Below, piece by piece: positions 48,111 to 59,931 of a stretch of 64,000 nt of DNA. Location: contig JANUWF010001497.1 in assembly GCA_026120185.1 (NCBI GenBank), positions 918,501 to 982,500 on the forward strand, written 5' to 3'. The stretch is from Voacanga thouarsii (Eukaryota > Streptophyta > Magnoliopsida > Gentianales > Apocynaceae). How positions within the stretch are numbered: the first letter of the stretch is position 1; every line of letters starts with the position of its first letter. Below the pieces are notes generated by a model. That model ran no database searches and had not been told where the DNA came from. It worked only from the letters and a program-made list of their open reading frames with translations. Position numbers and translations under genes: made by a program.

Positions 48111-48547
48111 TAGCCTACCGTCGATGCTTCAAAAATTGGAGATCTTTCTCCAAATCCAGGCAAAATTTATGATAACTCTTCGTCTTGTCACGATTAGGAT
48201 CATCCGACGAAAACAGCAGAGGCGCGCCAAACTAACATTTGCAGCGGAGTGAACAATTCCAATGTCGAGATTGAACTTCACTTGCAAACCTCCACAGCTC
48301 CCAGTACTGATGCCATAGACTTGATAAAGATCATAAATGTAGGATTGTGGGTGCACAAAAGAAGGTTCAATGGGTCATTCTGCTTAAAATTTCCCAACCA
48401 GAATGAACAATATGTCCATACCTGTCCCCTCGATAAGAATATTTCTCAGGTCCATTCCGGGGTAGCTGCCTTGAACTGCTTTTCCACAGGTTTGATTACA
48501 TAAAGTGAGGGAAACAATCGAGTTGGATGAACTGCATCAGGAAAAAA
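48111..48547 (-). other. Probable 3' untranslated region of the methyltransferase gene
   Basis: About 440 bp follow the stop codon of the SpoU gene, with base composition like the gene and no retroelement motif. The frames on either strand (for example 48249-48503 plus, 48129-48356 minus) have no recognisable domain. The limit of the transcript cannot be seen. Confidence 0.4.
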
Positions 48548-51465
48548 TCAATCAACACTGCTGTTCTGAGGCTGCAACATGTAGAGGAAGATCCCACCAG
48601 CTACTGAAACATTAAGAGACTCGAAGTCTCCTGCCATTGGTATGCTTATTAGTTCACATTCTTGTCTACTTCTCTCGGAAAGACCAGTTCCTTCACTGCC
48701 CAGTACAAGGCACAGAGGAGTCTCTGCTAAAGAATCTGCAAAGCCTCGAGAAAGAGAAGATACAAGATTCAATTCCTCACTGTTTGCAGGATGGCCAGCC
48801 AAAATCCTCATTTGAAATTCATTTCTCAGAGATTCTAAATGTGCCCATTCGCCAGAAACTATAGGAAGCTGAAAAGAGGCTCCTCGACTTGCCCGTAGTG
48901 CTTTCTCATTGAATGGATCACAACAACCAGAGAGTAAAAAGACACCATCCTATGGAGCAATGGCACATGTTAGTTTTTTTAGTTTGTTCCAAGTGCAAAA
49001 GAACAAATATATGCAGTTAATTTGGGAAGGACTAATGAGAAACAGTAGAACATGCACCATGTTAGTAACTTGTACTTGCACCCATTAATCAAAAAAGAAT
49101 ATCTGAACAGTGGAAGAAAGAAAATTTTGAGTTTCAATAGTACAAAATTTTCTGTTACAGCAACCAAAGGTACAAAATTCTGATGATAAATTCTCAGACT
49201 AATTAAGCTGCAACCTGTGATACTACTGCAGACAAATTGATTTCTTAATTGAGAGAAATAATCCAGGTTGGATCATCAATAAAAAAGCCGAGATCACAAA
49301 CTAAAGTTCACTCCATATGTTGCCTAAGTGGTTTCTGTATCGCAAGAGCACATTCCCACTAGACATATCCACAGCAGTGTAATTACACCAAAATCAAGTA
49401 AATAGACTACTAGAAAACCTCAAATTTTGATTTCAGAAGTCAAGTTGAATGTTACCATACATACAGTTTCTAGTCAGTCAAAAATTTGCCTCCAAATATT
49501 TTCCTTACCCATCTAAAAGCCAGTGCTGATCTTATGAGCGTGCCAAGGTTACCAGGGTCCTGCAAAATTAACAGTTTTTTATGAGATTTTCTTCTGTATC
49601 CAGAAATCAATATATCTGATGCTTACTCAAGAACATGAGCAAAAACCCACAGGCTTAAGATTATGATCCAGGTTAGTTTCTTTATCAGGTCTTGTGACTT
49701 TAGACATTTTTCATAACACAAAGAAGCTGCTTTAAAATTCCACTTTGGTGCTTCATGCTGATTGATTTCAGAATGACATCTTCTAGGTACTAAACACTCT
49801 GACACCAACCCTCCATGCCTTAACTATTTGAGCCATCCAAAGTGTGCTCTCTTCAGGCCAATCTTCTCAGCCTTAATAATCTCAAAAGGTTTGGACTTTT
49901 GGACCTAATTGAAGGTGAAGGCAAAGTCAAACATGACAATCACCCCGAAGAGCGAGATTTATTGAAGTCATAACTGAACTTGCTCCATAATGATAAGTAA
50001 GTGTGGATCAATGGACTGACACAAGCTCAAAACTCCAGATATATTGGACTTTCTACAGTAAACTAAAGTTAAAGGACAAACCAACCTCAATCTAAAGCAA
50101 GAACTACTGGCATGAGTTAAAGGACAACCTGAATTCCATCAAGGACTAGAATCCGATGCGGAACTCGAAACCATGTATGACAATCTTCTTCTTGAAGGTT
50201 GCCACCTACGTTATGGAATGTGGAAGGAATTCTTACTAACGCAACCATGTCAAGACAATCAGTTGATTGTAGTCCTGAAAGTTTCTTCATCACCATTGAA
50301 CTAACATTTACACGGTAGATGCAATGGTTATTGAGATCTTCAGGAATATATGCTTTCTCAAGCATAATCAAGCATTCAATTGTGCTACATCCATCTTGCA
50401 TTTTCCCTTGAAACTGGTACACTTCCCTGTAAAAAGTATATTTGATATTCCATTTGTCACATGTAACTGTGTGTATGCGCATGTATCTTCAACCTCTTGA
50501 ATGCAGAACAGAAGAGATGACTTTAATAAATTCTATGAACTGAAATCTCAATAGTATCTAGTGACTTTTAATCATTATAGAGTAATCAGTACAGGAAACA
50601 GTAGCCAGGCCATTGATTAAAGGTTTTACAGATGCGAACTAGAAATCTAGATGGAAAAAGTGGGCAAAGCCCGCAATAATTTCTGAAATTTCTTAGATAT
50701 CTGGCATTAAAAATTTATGTACAACCCGAATTTAATTAATCAAGCTTAAGAAAAATCTATGCTTTTGTCTGTCTGCACTAAACTATAATTAAAATTTTTG
50801 AAGGCCCATTGCCTAGGAAAGAATAAGATGTCGATTTCCTTCTTCCTGTTCACCCATTTAGATTTGTTTTCCTGTTAAAATGAATTAAGGTTCATTCCCT
50901 ACTTTCCGAAACAATAAATTAAGAAGATTTCATATACTAACCAAAAGCACAGAAATTTGTAAAAAATACTGCAATTAAACAAAGCAACCCGAAAGAGCAG
51001 ATACCAAGTATATAAAAGACACGTAAAAGCACTGGTTTGTCAACATTGAAATAAGAAACAAAATTTAACGAAAAGAAAAAAGAGACCCATTTCAATTGGC
51101 AAACCTGCAGAGAAAATTTCATAAACAATGTTCAAGAAAAACTAAAAAGACACAACCAGAGACCTTATAGGGGTAGAGCCCACCAGGAGAACTGAACCAT
51201 GAGAATGGCGATAAGAAGAGCTCTGTCGAAGCTTGAGACAGTGCTTCACAAATGGATTTGTTGTGCTTGTAATAGTCTTGACATGGTGAGGTAAAGGGAG
51301 AGTCTTTACTGGGCTCTGCCTATTACCATTATCATCAGCGCGAGGCTTTGAACAAGAGAAAATCTGAGTTCTGGTCTCAAGATTCAACAGATTGGCCTTC
51401 AAATCTTGCTCTCTAGTGAGGCTGAACCGACTAATTGGCAACCAGAAAACGTTCATACATTGCAT
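48548..51465 (-). CDS. SpoU/TrmH-family RNA 2'-O-ribose methyltransferase
   Basis: Four exons, all with GT-AG borders and consistent phases: 51465-51164, 50426-50129, 49559-49509 and 48949-48548 (stop). Together they are 1,053 bp, a 350-residue protein. The first ATG ([14 protein letters not shown]) opens a basic, transit-peptide-like N-terminus, so a plastid or mitochondrial location is likely. A substrate-binding part (KHCLKLRQ ... VLLVGSTPI) is followed by the three SpoU knot motifs: [17 protein letters not shown] (exon 3), [13 protein letters not shown], and [18 protein letters not shown] with IFLYML. All expected catalytic and S-adenosylmethionine-binding loops are present. Family members methylate the 2'-hydroxyl of a ribose in rRNA or tRNA. 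Size and structure match the single-copy SpoU protein of Arabidopsis as I remember it. The target base is unknown. The gene appears intact. Confidence 0.93.
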
Positions 51466-52563
51466 TCTTATCTGCCTTCCCCTGTTGCTTCTCCCGTCTG
51501 CTGCAGAATTTTTTACTACCGTGGGAAGCTGTATTCCCAAGAAGCCCAGAAAAGATTTCCATTTGTATTTAGTTGTTAATTTTAATTTTTTTAAAAAATA
51601 TTTTTAAGTTGAATTTTAAAATATATTATTTTTTAGTTTTAATGAATTATTATCTTTTTCCGTTATCCTTTCAAAAAATATTGCAAAAATTAATCTTATA
51701 TTAGTTCTTTTCGATTAAAAGCATATTATATTTATATTTTAATAATTAAATTATATGTTCACTCGCATGAATAATTCTTATCATTTACTATAATTTACAA
51801 ATACATAATAACATAAAAAACATAATTCAAATTCATGCCACAATATTAATAAAACAATATAAATACTAATGGTATAAAGAAAATTAAAAAGCTTATATTA
51901 TTAATCTCAGATTTATTTTTATATCTTTTAATTCATAGATACTAAAAATATTTTTCTTAAAAAAGAATAATAAGATTTGATATTTTGCAACTTCTGTAAC
52001 AGCTTGACATATTTCGTAAGTTAAAATATAACAAATTTGAAATTTTTACCATTTAGGCTTTTAACAGTAATACCTCTTGTCTGACACAAAATTTTAGAAA
52101 AATATTTTATCTTAAGCAAATTTCATCTTTACCCTAGATTAATGATAGAACTCATGCATTGTAAATTTTGTATATATATTTTTTTTTACATTAACAGATT
52201 AACTTTAGAAGTTTAGAAAGAAAATATATTTAATAAAAAATAAACATTTCAAAATGCAAATATTTAATTTTAAACAAAAAGAGCATTTTTTTAAAAAAAC
52301 TATCCTTAAAAATTATAAATATTTAATAATTAAATATTTAAGTCGTCACAAAAATAATCCCGGGCATGACACGCGCCTTGATCTAGCTAGGAAGAGCGCC
52401 TTCGGTACTGGCCCCCGCGTGATGCAGAAGTTGAAAGTAGAAGTGAAATTGAAACTATTCTTAATACTGAGGTAATTTCAGGACTACAAAATTATTAGTT
52501 GTCGGATACATTCTTTGGAAACAAACTAAAAGCAAGTTGAGGATCTTTCAAGAAACTTCCATC
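51466..52563. promoter_or_regulatory. Intergenic between the two genes
   Basis: About 1.1 kb separates the 3' end of the dehydrogenase gene from the first ATG of the methyltransferase. It must hold the methyltransferase promoter and 5' leader, and the dehydrogenase 3' UTR. It is very AT-rich except for a GC-rich patch at 52357-52425 (CCCGGGCATGACACGCGCC). No individual control element can be assigned. Confidence 0.5.
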
Positions 52564-55500
52564 CTATAACTCCTGAGAGGTAGGAAGAGTTTCTGATGTT
52601 ACTTGGCCACAATAATCATGCAACATCATTGGATTTTGAGCATACATGCCGTGGGAACTTGCAGGCATAAATAGCCTCTCAGATGCTGAAGGCATACCAT
52701 CATTCCTCTTAGTCTCTGATTGCAGACACATTTTATCAGAAGTTGAAGGCATCAGATTCGTGCAAGATGTTGACCTGTACAAACTAGCGGAAACTGTATG
52801 CATCGATGCATCGGTCATTAAAGACATCAGGCCTGTCCCATCACTTCGATGAGGTGCCATGTAAATGTTATCTGGCTTCAAATGCACGGTTGCATCAGTC
52901 CTCTGTGATGTTGGATTCTCATTCTGCTGAGATATTACCGGCACATATACTGTCTCAGAAGAAGGATGCACATTGATGTCCGTCCTCCGTATATCATGAC
53001 TGAGAGGCATGGAACTTAAGCTCTTAGTCCTCGAAAATATTGGAGCTATGTCATTGCTGCAAGATGCAGGAAAGCATAGCTGCTCAGAAGTAGAAGCCTC
53101 CATAGCATCTGCTCTTTGAATTACCGGTGATACGTTACCAATTCTATGGGAAGTAGAAGCAATATAAATCCTCTCTGCAATTGACGGAATAACTTCAGTC
53201 CCTTGAGAAATCAGCGAGGGAGAATCACTCCACTGAGATGTATGAGGTAGAAACATTTCCTCAGATGTTGGACGCAAGGAATGTGATCCACTTTTGCTAC
53301 CAGAACCCCTCTCAGCAGGGGAAGGAACAGACAGCGATACTTCTTGGTTAATTGAATCCCTCTCAGATGTTGACAGCATAGTTAATGAGCATTCTTGCCT
53401 GGTTAATTCTCGTTCTCTTGTTGGTGGAGTGGAAGGTAATACTTCAGGGTTCGGTAAATCCTCCTCAGCTGGGGGCAATGGCAGGTATATGTTTTCACTG
53501 GGTGAATCCTTCTCCAAAGCTAGAGGTATTGCTGGTGACACTTCTCGGCTAGGTAAATCACTCTCTGATGGTGGAGGTGCTATGGAAATCACTCTACTGG
53601 TCATTTCAGTGTCAGATGCTGGAGGAAGATTTAATGATATTCTTCGGGTTGGTAAGTCTCTCCATTGTTGTGCAACTGTTTTTATCTGGGTGTAAAACTG
53701 CACTCCAGCTTTCCCTGAGGTTAAAACAAGAATTGTTGTTGGAGGATAAGTGGGTTATGAACGAAGAAATGTTATCATAACGTCCAAATCCAGGAGAAGT
53801 GTAGGGGCTTCTGTTGCTGCAAGGATGATATTTATCATGGTAAACTCAACATACCACAAAAATTGAGATCACCGGAAAAAGATGCCTTTGAACCATTTAC
53901 TGAAGAAAATGGTAATGGAATTGGAACAGGGACATTTATTCCAACCTGAGGCAAATACCAGATGATTGTTAAAAGCATAGGCACTACAATATGCTAAGCT
54001 AGAATAATTTAAACCGACTTAATCCATTATAGTAGTATCAATGTAAACCAATTTTTAGTTCGAACTTAATCCTCGAGGTAGTACCAGTCAACCAAAGAGT
54101 GCCTCTTTGTTTTAAGGATTACTGTCAATATCTAGAATTTAACGTTCTATTTTCAACAATGGCTAACTTTTATAATCAAAACTCTGGAGCCCGGTTTAAG
54201 AGCCCACCACAACAAAACAAAGACAGCATTGTGCCAAATGTATGGGAAAGTGTGTTTTCTACACATATTAGCGCAAATTGAAGTCTTGAATCATGCTGCA
54301 ATTGAGGATATCCACACTACAAAATTACAGTATCAATGTTTCAACTAAAGCGCAAGTTTTAATAAGGAATGGAGTGCCGATGTCTACATAGATGAGCTAA
54401 AGCAGCTAATGTTTGTTATGTGCTAAACAAATGAGCCAACTCACCAGTCCTGACTCAACATCATTCTGGAACTTCCGTGCTGCAACTCCAGATGTGGTAA
54501 ATATGGAAGCACCATTTCCATACCTATGACATAGGGAAAACGTGAGACCTTGAAAAATAACACCAACAAATTACTTAAATCAAGTTAAGGTCTAATGAGA
54601 TTCCTATTTGATAACCATGTTTTATATATATCTTTCATCTATGGACAAGCTTTACCAAACAATAATAGTAGCTTAAACATAACTTGTAAAGTCATGTATT
54701 TGATCACTAAAAAACTATTTGATTGCCGGAATAAAGACAGACTACAAAGAATCTTGCGCTTCCTGGACTACTCAGTTACAGTAGGCCCTTGTGCTTAATT
54801 AGTACTATAGTCACACTAGATACTATTGATGCAGAGGTCCGCAATTCACATAATTATAGATTCTAAGAGACAGAGAGTCCAATCAGGTAAGCTGAAGTTC
54901 AGGTAACTTTGGCACTTCATAAAATTATTAACATGTTCTCTGCTTGGGTTTAATTACATAATCAGTGGAGTAATTTTGTCAAGGATTACATTTAAGGGTT
55001 TCTCAGAATGAGCAATTTTCATTAGTGGTGTTCTTTCAGCATGTAACAAACACCAAGACCAAAACATATCAAAAGGCAAAGAAACACAGTTAAAGGCAGT
55101 GAAAACCACAATGATAATCAGGTACCATATGCTGTACAGACAAAGCAAGTTATTTTGATAATAATAACAATTATTCAAAAATCAAGAAAATCTCCAAAAG
55201 TCCTAGATTATGCGAAGGCTGGTGAAAGAAGCAATGTCAATACTTTCAAAAGATCATCGACTAAAACACACTAATGAAAATCTACGAACATACAATAAAT
55301 TACTCCAAGTTAACCATTGGGAGGAGACTCATGGATGACTAAGTTGGCTTTTGGGTGTGTGTGTGTGTGTGTGTGTATACACGCGTACACACACCCCACC
55401 GACCACCTAAAAAGGCAAAAAAAATATAATTATATAGAGGTGTGTCTGCAATAGATAAAAAAGGCTATACTAAAGTCATAGCTCCTGGAGCTATGCAGTC

Positions 55501-58500
55501 TGGAAGGTGCAGGAGTACCCTTAAACTTGCATGACACAAGCTGAGGTCTTGCACAACTTCACAGTCGGCAGCGCCATACAGACCTCAAGATGAGAGAGGC
55601 AGACAGATTTTTAGAACCCCAAACCACACAGACCAGGATTGTTTCAGCTTCTTTTTTTGCCCTTTTTTCTGTTATACGTACACAAAATACTGTGTGAAGC
55701 ACCAAATATTGTTATTCCAGCATGTTCTAAGATTAGAAATTTTATTTAAAAAAAAAAAAGATAATCAAGAACTGAAAATTGGGAAAAATTAAAGCTAGAG
55801 GAAGTACCTGTTTCTGTTAACAATAGCTATGGCTTCTTCTAGACTTTCAGCCTGGTGAATGAAAGAGAGACTTAGTCCATTAAATCCTAATCCATCATCT
55901 TTTAGGGAAATCTAGATCAGAAAGGGTCAAACAGCTCATATACCTGCATGCAAAGGAGGACTGGCCCAAACATTTCCTCCTGCTCAGCAAAGTACATAAT
56001 GACAACAATGTGCAAGTTCTTTACATCTTCTAGAAAATATCAGCACCTAATAATTGCATTCGCAAGACAAGTAAAAGGAGCATTTAGAAGAATACCTTGT
56101 AGCACTCCATGTGGATCATAACATCACCTACTATAGTAGGACCCAAAAAGTTACCCTGCTCATAGCTTGGAACCTACAAAAGCAAGTTCAGTCACAGCTA
56201 TTAAACGCCACCAACAAAGTAACATTACAGAGGGGAAGTACTGCAATTGCCAAGCAGCAACAACGAACCAAAGTTAAAAGCTGTTACTAAATAAAACAAA
56301 GAAACAGATAGAATCCCCTCTGCTTACACAACACTAGAAAACCATAGCAGCAACAGAATTAGGGAAATAATGCTCCATGTTTAAATCGTAGATTACATGG
56401 AAAAGGGAAACAACAAATACAGCCTAAATGTAACCGTGTGAAAATTTTTATGAATACAATAGTCAAAGTGTAGAAGAATACAATATGCACCTTCCCCAAT
56501 CTAATTTCACTTATTCTTCTAGAAAGCTTAATGAATCATTTTGAATTATCCCTCTTAACATGCTTTAATAGATATGAGACATTGTCAATCCACCAAGGCC
56601 ACAAATCATCATCGTTCAGTTGGCATATTCCCCGTACAAATTTCAGGGTACTTGTATTCTCACACAAATTTCAGCAGAGTTGAATTTGTGAAATCAATCA
56701 GTCAAACCTGTCCATGGTTCTAAAGAACTACTTTGATTGATATCACATTTCATTTATCATGTATCCCCAGAGCTCTCATGCACAGTTGTCACGCATCTTT
56801 TCCTATTATAAGCTCCACCAATCTTTGACATCTAATCCAAGTGAAAGTGGTATGCATTTAATGACCAAGCCTTGTACTGCAATCTAACCTGTGGCAAAGT
56901 ACATCTGCAATTCTTTGGGTAGTATGGACAGAACACAATGATAGGACTTTTGACAAACATTGTGTGCCTATTGAATTTCTTTGGGATAGATTTCTTTTTT
57001 TTTTTTTTTTTTTTTTTTGGTGTGAAGACATTCCATTGGGTAGATATACCAAGGCATTAGAAAGCAGTTAATGTGAATTTTACTTATGCTTTCTTGAGGA
57101 CTAATTCTCTTTCTCATACCTCTTCTTTTCATTAAGACGCCCCATGGCTGACTTTTGATTTGGTAGTAATTGTCCAGCAATCTTATGATTTTGATGTATG
57201 CACCCCCTCCAACAACACAAGAAGAAATACTTTGTTCTTAGATTTAGGGGCACCTGAGAAACAAGTCCAATCATGCCAATTTTTAAAATTTGACATTTTG
57301 GCTCTTTGCCATCACTTCAACAACCCTGACTACTCTCACTACACCTTCTATTATCCTAATTCTGACCATCCAAGCTTTCCCAGCTTTTTAACCCCCTCCA
57401 GAACACATCAGACACGTACACCTTCTGAACAGCTATAAAGGAAAGGAGTTTCTGGCAAATCAATTTTCAGTCTTACCACCTGGAAATTTAATGTGATATC
57501 TGCACAACTGGAATCTACCAATGACATGAAATCCGTAATGGAAGTTCAAGTGAATGTATTGATGAAGTAACATGTGTGGAACTGAATGACATGGTAACAT
57601 GTAAGTGACGTGTGGAACTGAATGATGTCATAATGTGTAAGCTGTATGGAAGAAGACAGACAGCCAACCGTTTCAATGAGCTTCCATCATAATATTCATT
57701 TTACTAAAATTATTAAGTGAAGATTCATCAAGATCAGGACTGTTGCTGTCCATGTTCCTTCACTATAATTGTTCCCATAATTTTACCATTTTTTTCCCAG
57801 ACAACTTATTGTATCGGTTTTCTGCATCTTCTTTAGAAAAAAAGGTCAAATATCTGTCATCTTTTAGTGAATCACCTTCTTGCAAAAAATCTACCTACCA
57901 GATTTAGAGCATGATCAATATGTGTGAAGGATAGAAGCTCTATGGGTCCCTCATCAGAAATTCAGCTTCTGATATTTATCAGAAAAGATCTATATAATGA
58001 ATAGTGTAAGAGCTAGTAGAAAAATTAGTCTCTTTGAGTTTATCTCTACCTCCTCATGAGTTGTTCAGTCAACTATATTATTGAGCTATGAACACTCGAC
58101 ATCATGGAATATATGACAAGAAGAAGCATTTGTTCCCTTTTGGCAAGTTGAGTAAATAGAAGCCTGTAAGAGCAAAAGTTACATTCTAAGATGACAAAGA
58201 AACTAGATACCACAATCTTTCTCCCATCAAGAATAAGTCTAGCACCACTTTCAACAGCACTTTGAACCAATCTGCATATCTTATCCTTTTCCTGTACCAT
58301 CAAAAAACATGCGAAGAAAACAAGTTAACACACATCAAGGAGACAACAAACAAAAATCTAGATGAGCATGTTGAAATTTGCACCTATACCATCAAGAAAC
58401 ATTCCAAAGAAAAAAAGTTACATGCATCAAGGAGACAACAAACAAAAATCAGGATGAGCATGTTGAAATTTGCATCTATGTATTTAAAAATTGCAGTGAG

Positions 58501-59867
58501 AATTGCAAGTTCTAACAGCTGTAAGAGCTTTTGAACAAGAGGGTAATGAATATTAATTTCTATGGGATGTAAAAATTTATATTACTTAACAAATAAGAAT
58601 CCTGAAATTTCAGTACAAAGAGTGGCAAAAAACTGTAATATATCATTCTCTGTGGCAGATCAAATAGAAACTTTCAAATCTAAGCCATGTTGGCACCTCT
58701 TTGCTAATAACTGGTCCTAGGTCAGCTCGAGCCTCAGTTCCAGCATTAACTTTCAGTGCCTTTGCACGATCGAGAAGCTCCTGCTCCCTGAAAGAAACAC
58801 CATAGCAGACGAAAAAATGGCAGACATAAAAGCAGCAATGTAGAAGTAGGAAAACGGCAAACTTTGAAACATTTTATATCTTCATTAAACAGAAAAGTGA
58901 CACAGTGAATCTGGAAAGCAGTACATAATCCATGAGGTTGAAGATTACAGAAGGACTCGACAAGAAAGAAGAATCATGAAAGAATTGAGGTAGAAATGCA
59001 AGTTCTAGTAGCAGACACAAAAATACATGCTATTTCCGTTTATTAACAGCAAAATTATTATATTCACTTCAATAGTAAATGCTACTTATGCGTGCTTCCA
59101 TACACAGAGAATGTGATATAAGATATTCTTAAGGAATAATAGAACTATATCTCAGCCTGGACACAAAAATTAATGGACTCACAGCAATCCTAGCAGAAAC
59201 CAAGCAAATATGTAGGAAATCAATGACAACATTCTCCATTAGAGCACCCTCTCAACAAACAAAATAATATATGTGGAATGATATTAAGGAAGAAATGTAA
59301 CAGAGACCATGATCGTTCTTTGCAAGCAAATCGTTAGCTGAAGAAAGTATAATTTCAAACAGAAACCAGGACTTTAGAAGAATGTACACACCCCAACTTA
59401 CCACATGAATAGTAACAAAAGCCCAATGGAAAGGCCCTATAAATCCTAATAGATAATTTTTTTTTCAAAACAAAATGAATAGAATGAGCAACAAACCATG
59501 GTGCTGTGCCTCCCACAAAAATTGCTGTGCTCAAAGTCATGCACCTCTGTCCAGCGGCACCAAAACCAGCAGCAATTATAGCATCCAAAGTAGCATCAGC
59601 ACTTGCATCGGGCATGATAATCGCAAGATTTTTGGCACCCATGTTAGACTGTGAAGACACCATAATCATAATTACGAACTTTCTAAGTTATAATGCCATA
59701 ATTGTAGGACACCTAGCAAGAATGGAAAAGGCCCAAACCTGAACACGTTTACCTCTAACTGCTGCCCTAGCATATGTGTGCATGCCCGCCTTCAGAAGAG
59801 GAAATGAAAAAAATATACATATTATTACACTAAACGCACAAAGTTGGTTACATTGAACCTTTGAATA

Positions 59868-59931
<64 letters not shown>

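Noticed and set aside
52646..53695. Open frames of 68 and 133 codons on the plus strand opposite the dehydrogenase tail
   Set aside because: They mirror the repeat-encoded tail on the other strand. The minus-strand frame is spliced in phase to 13 dehydrogenase exons.
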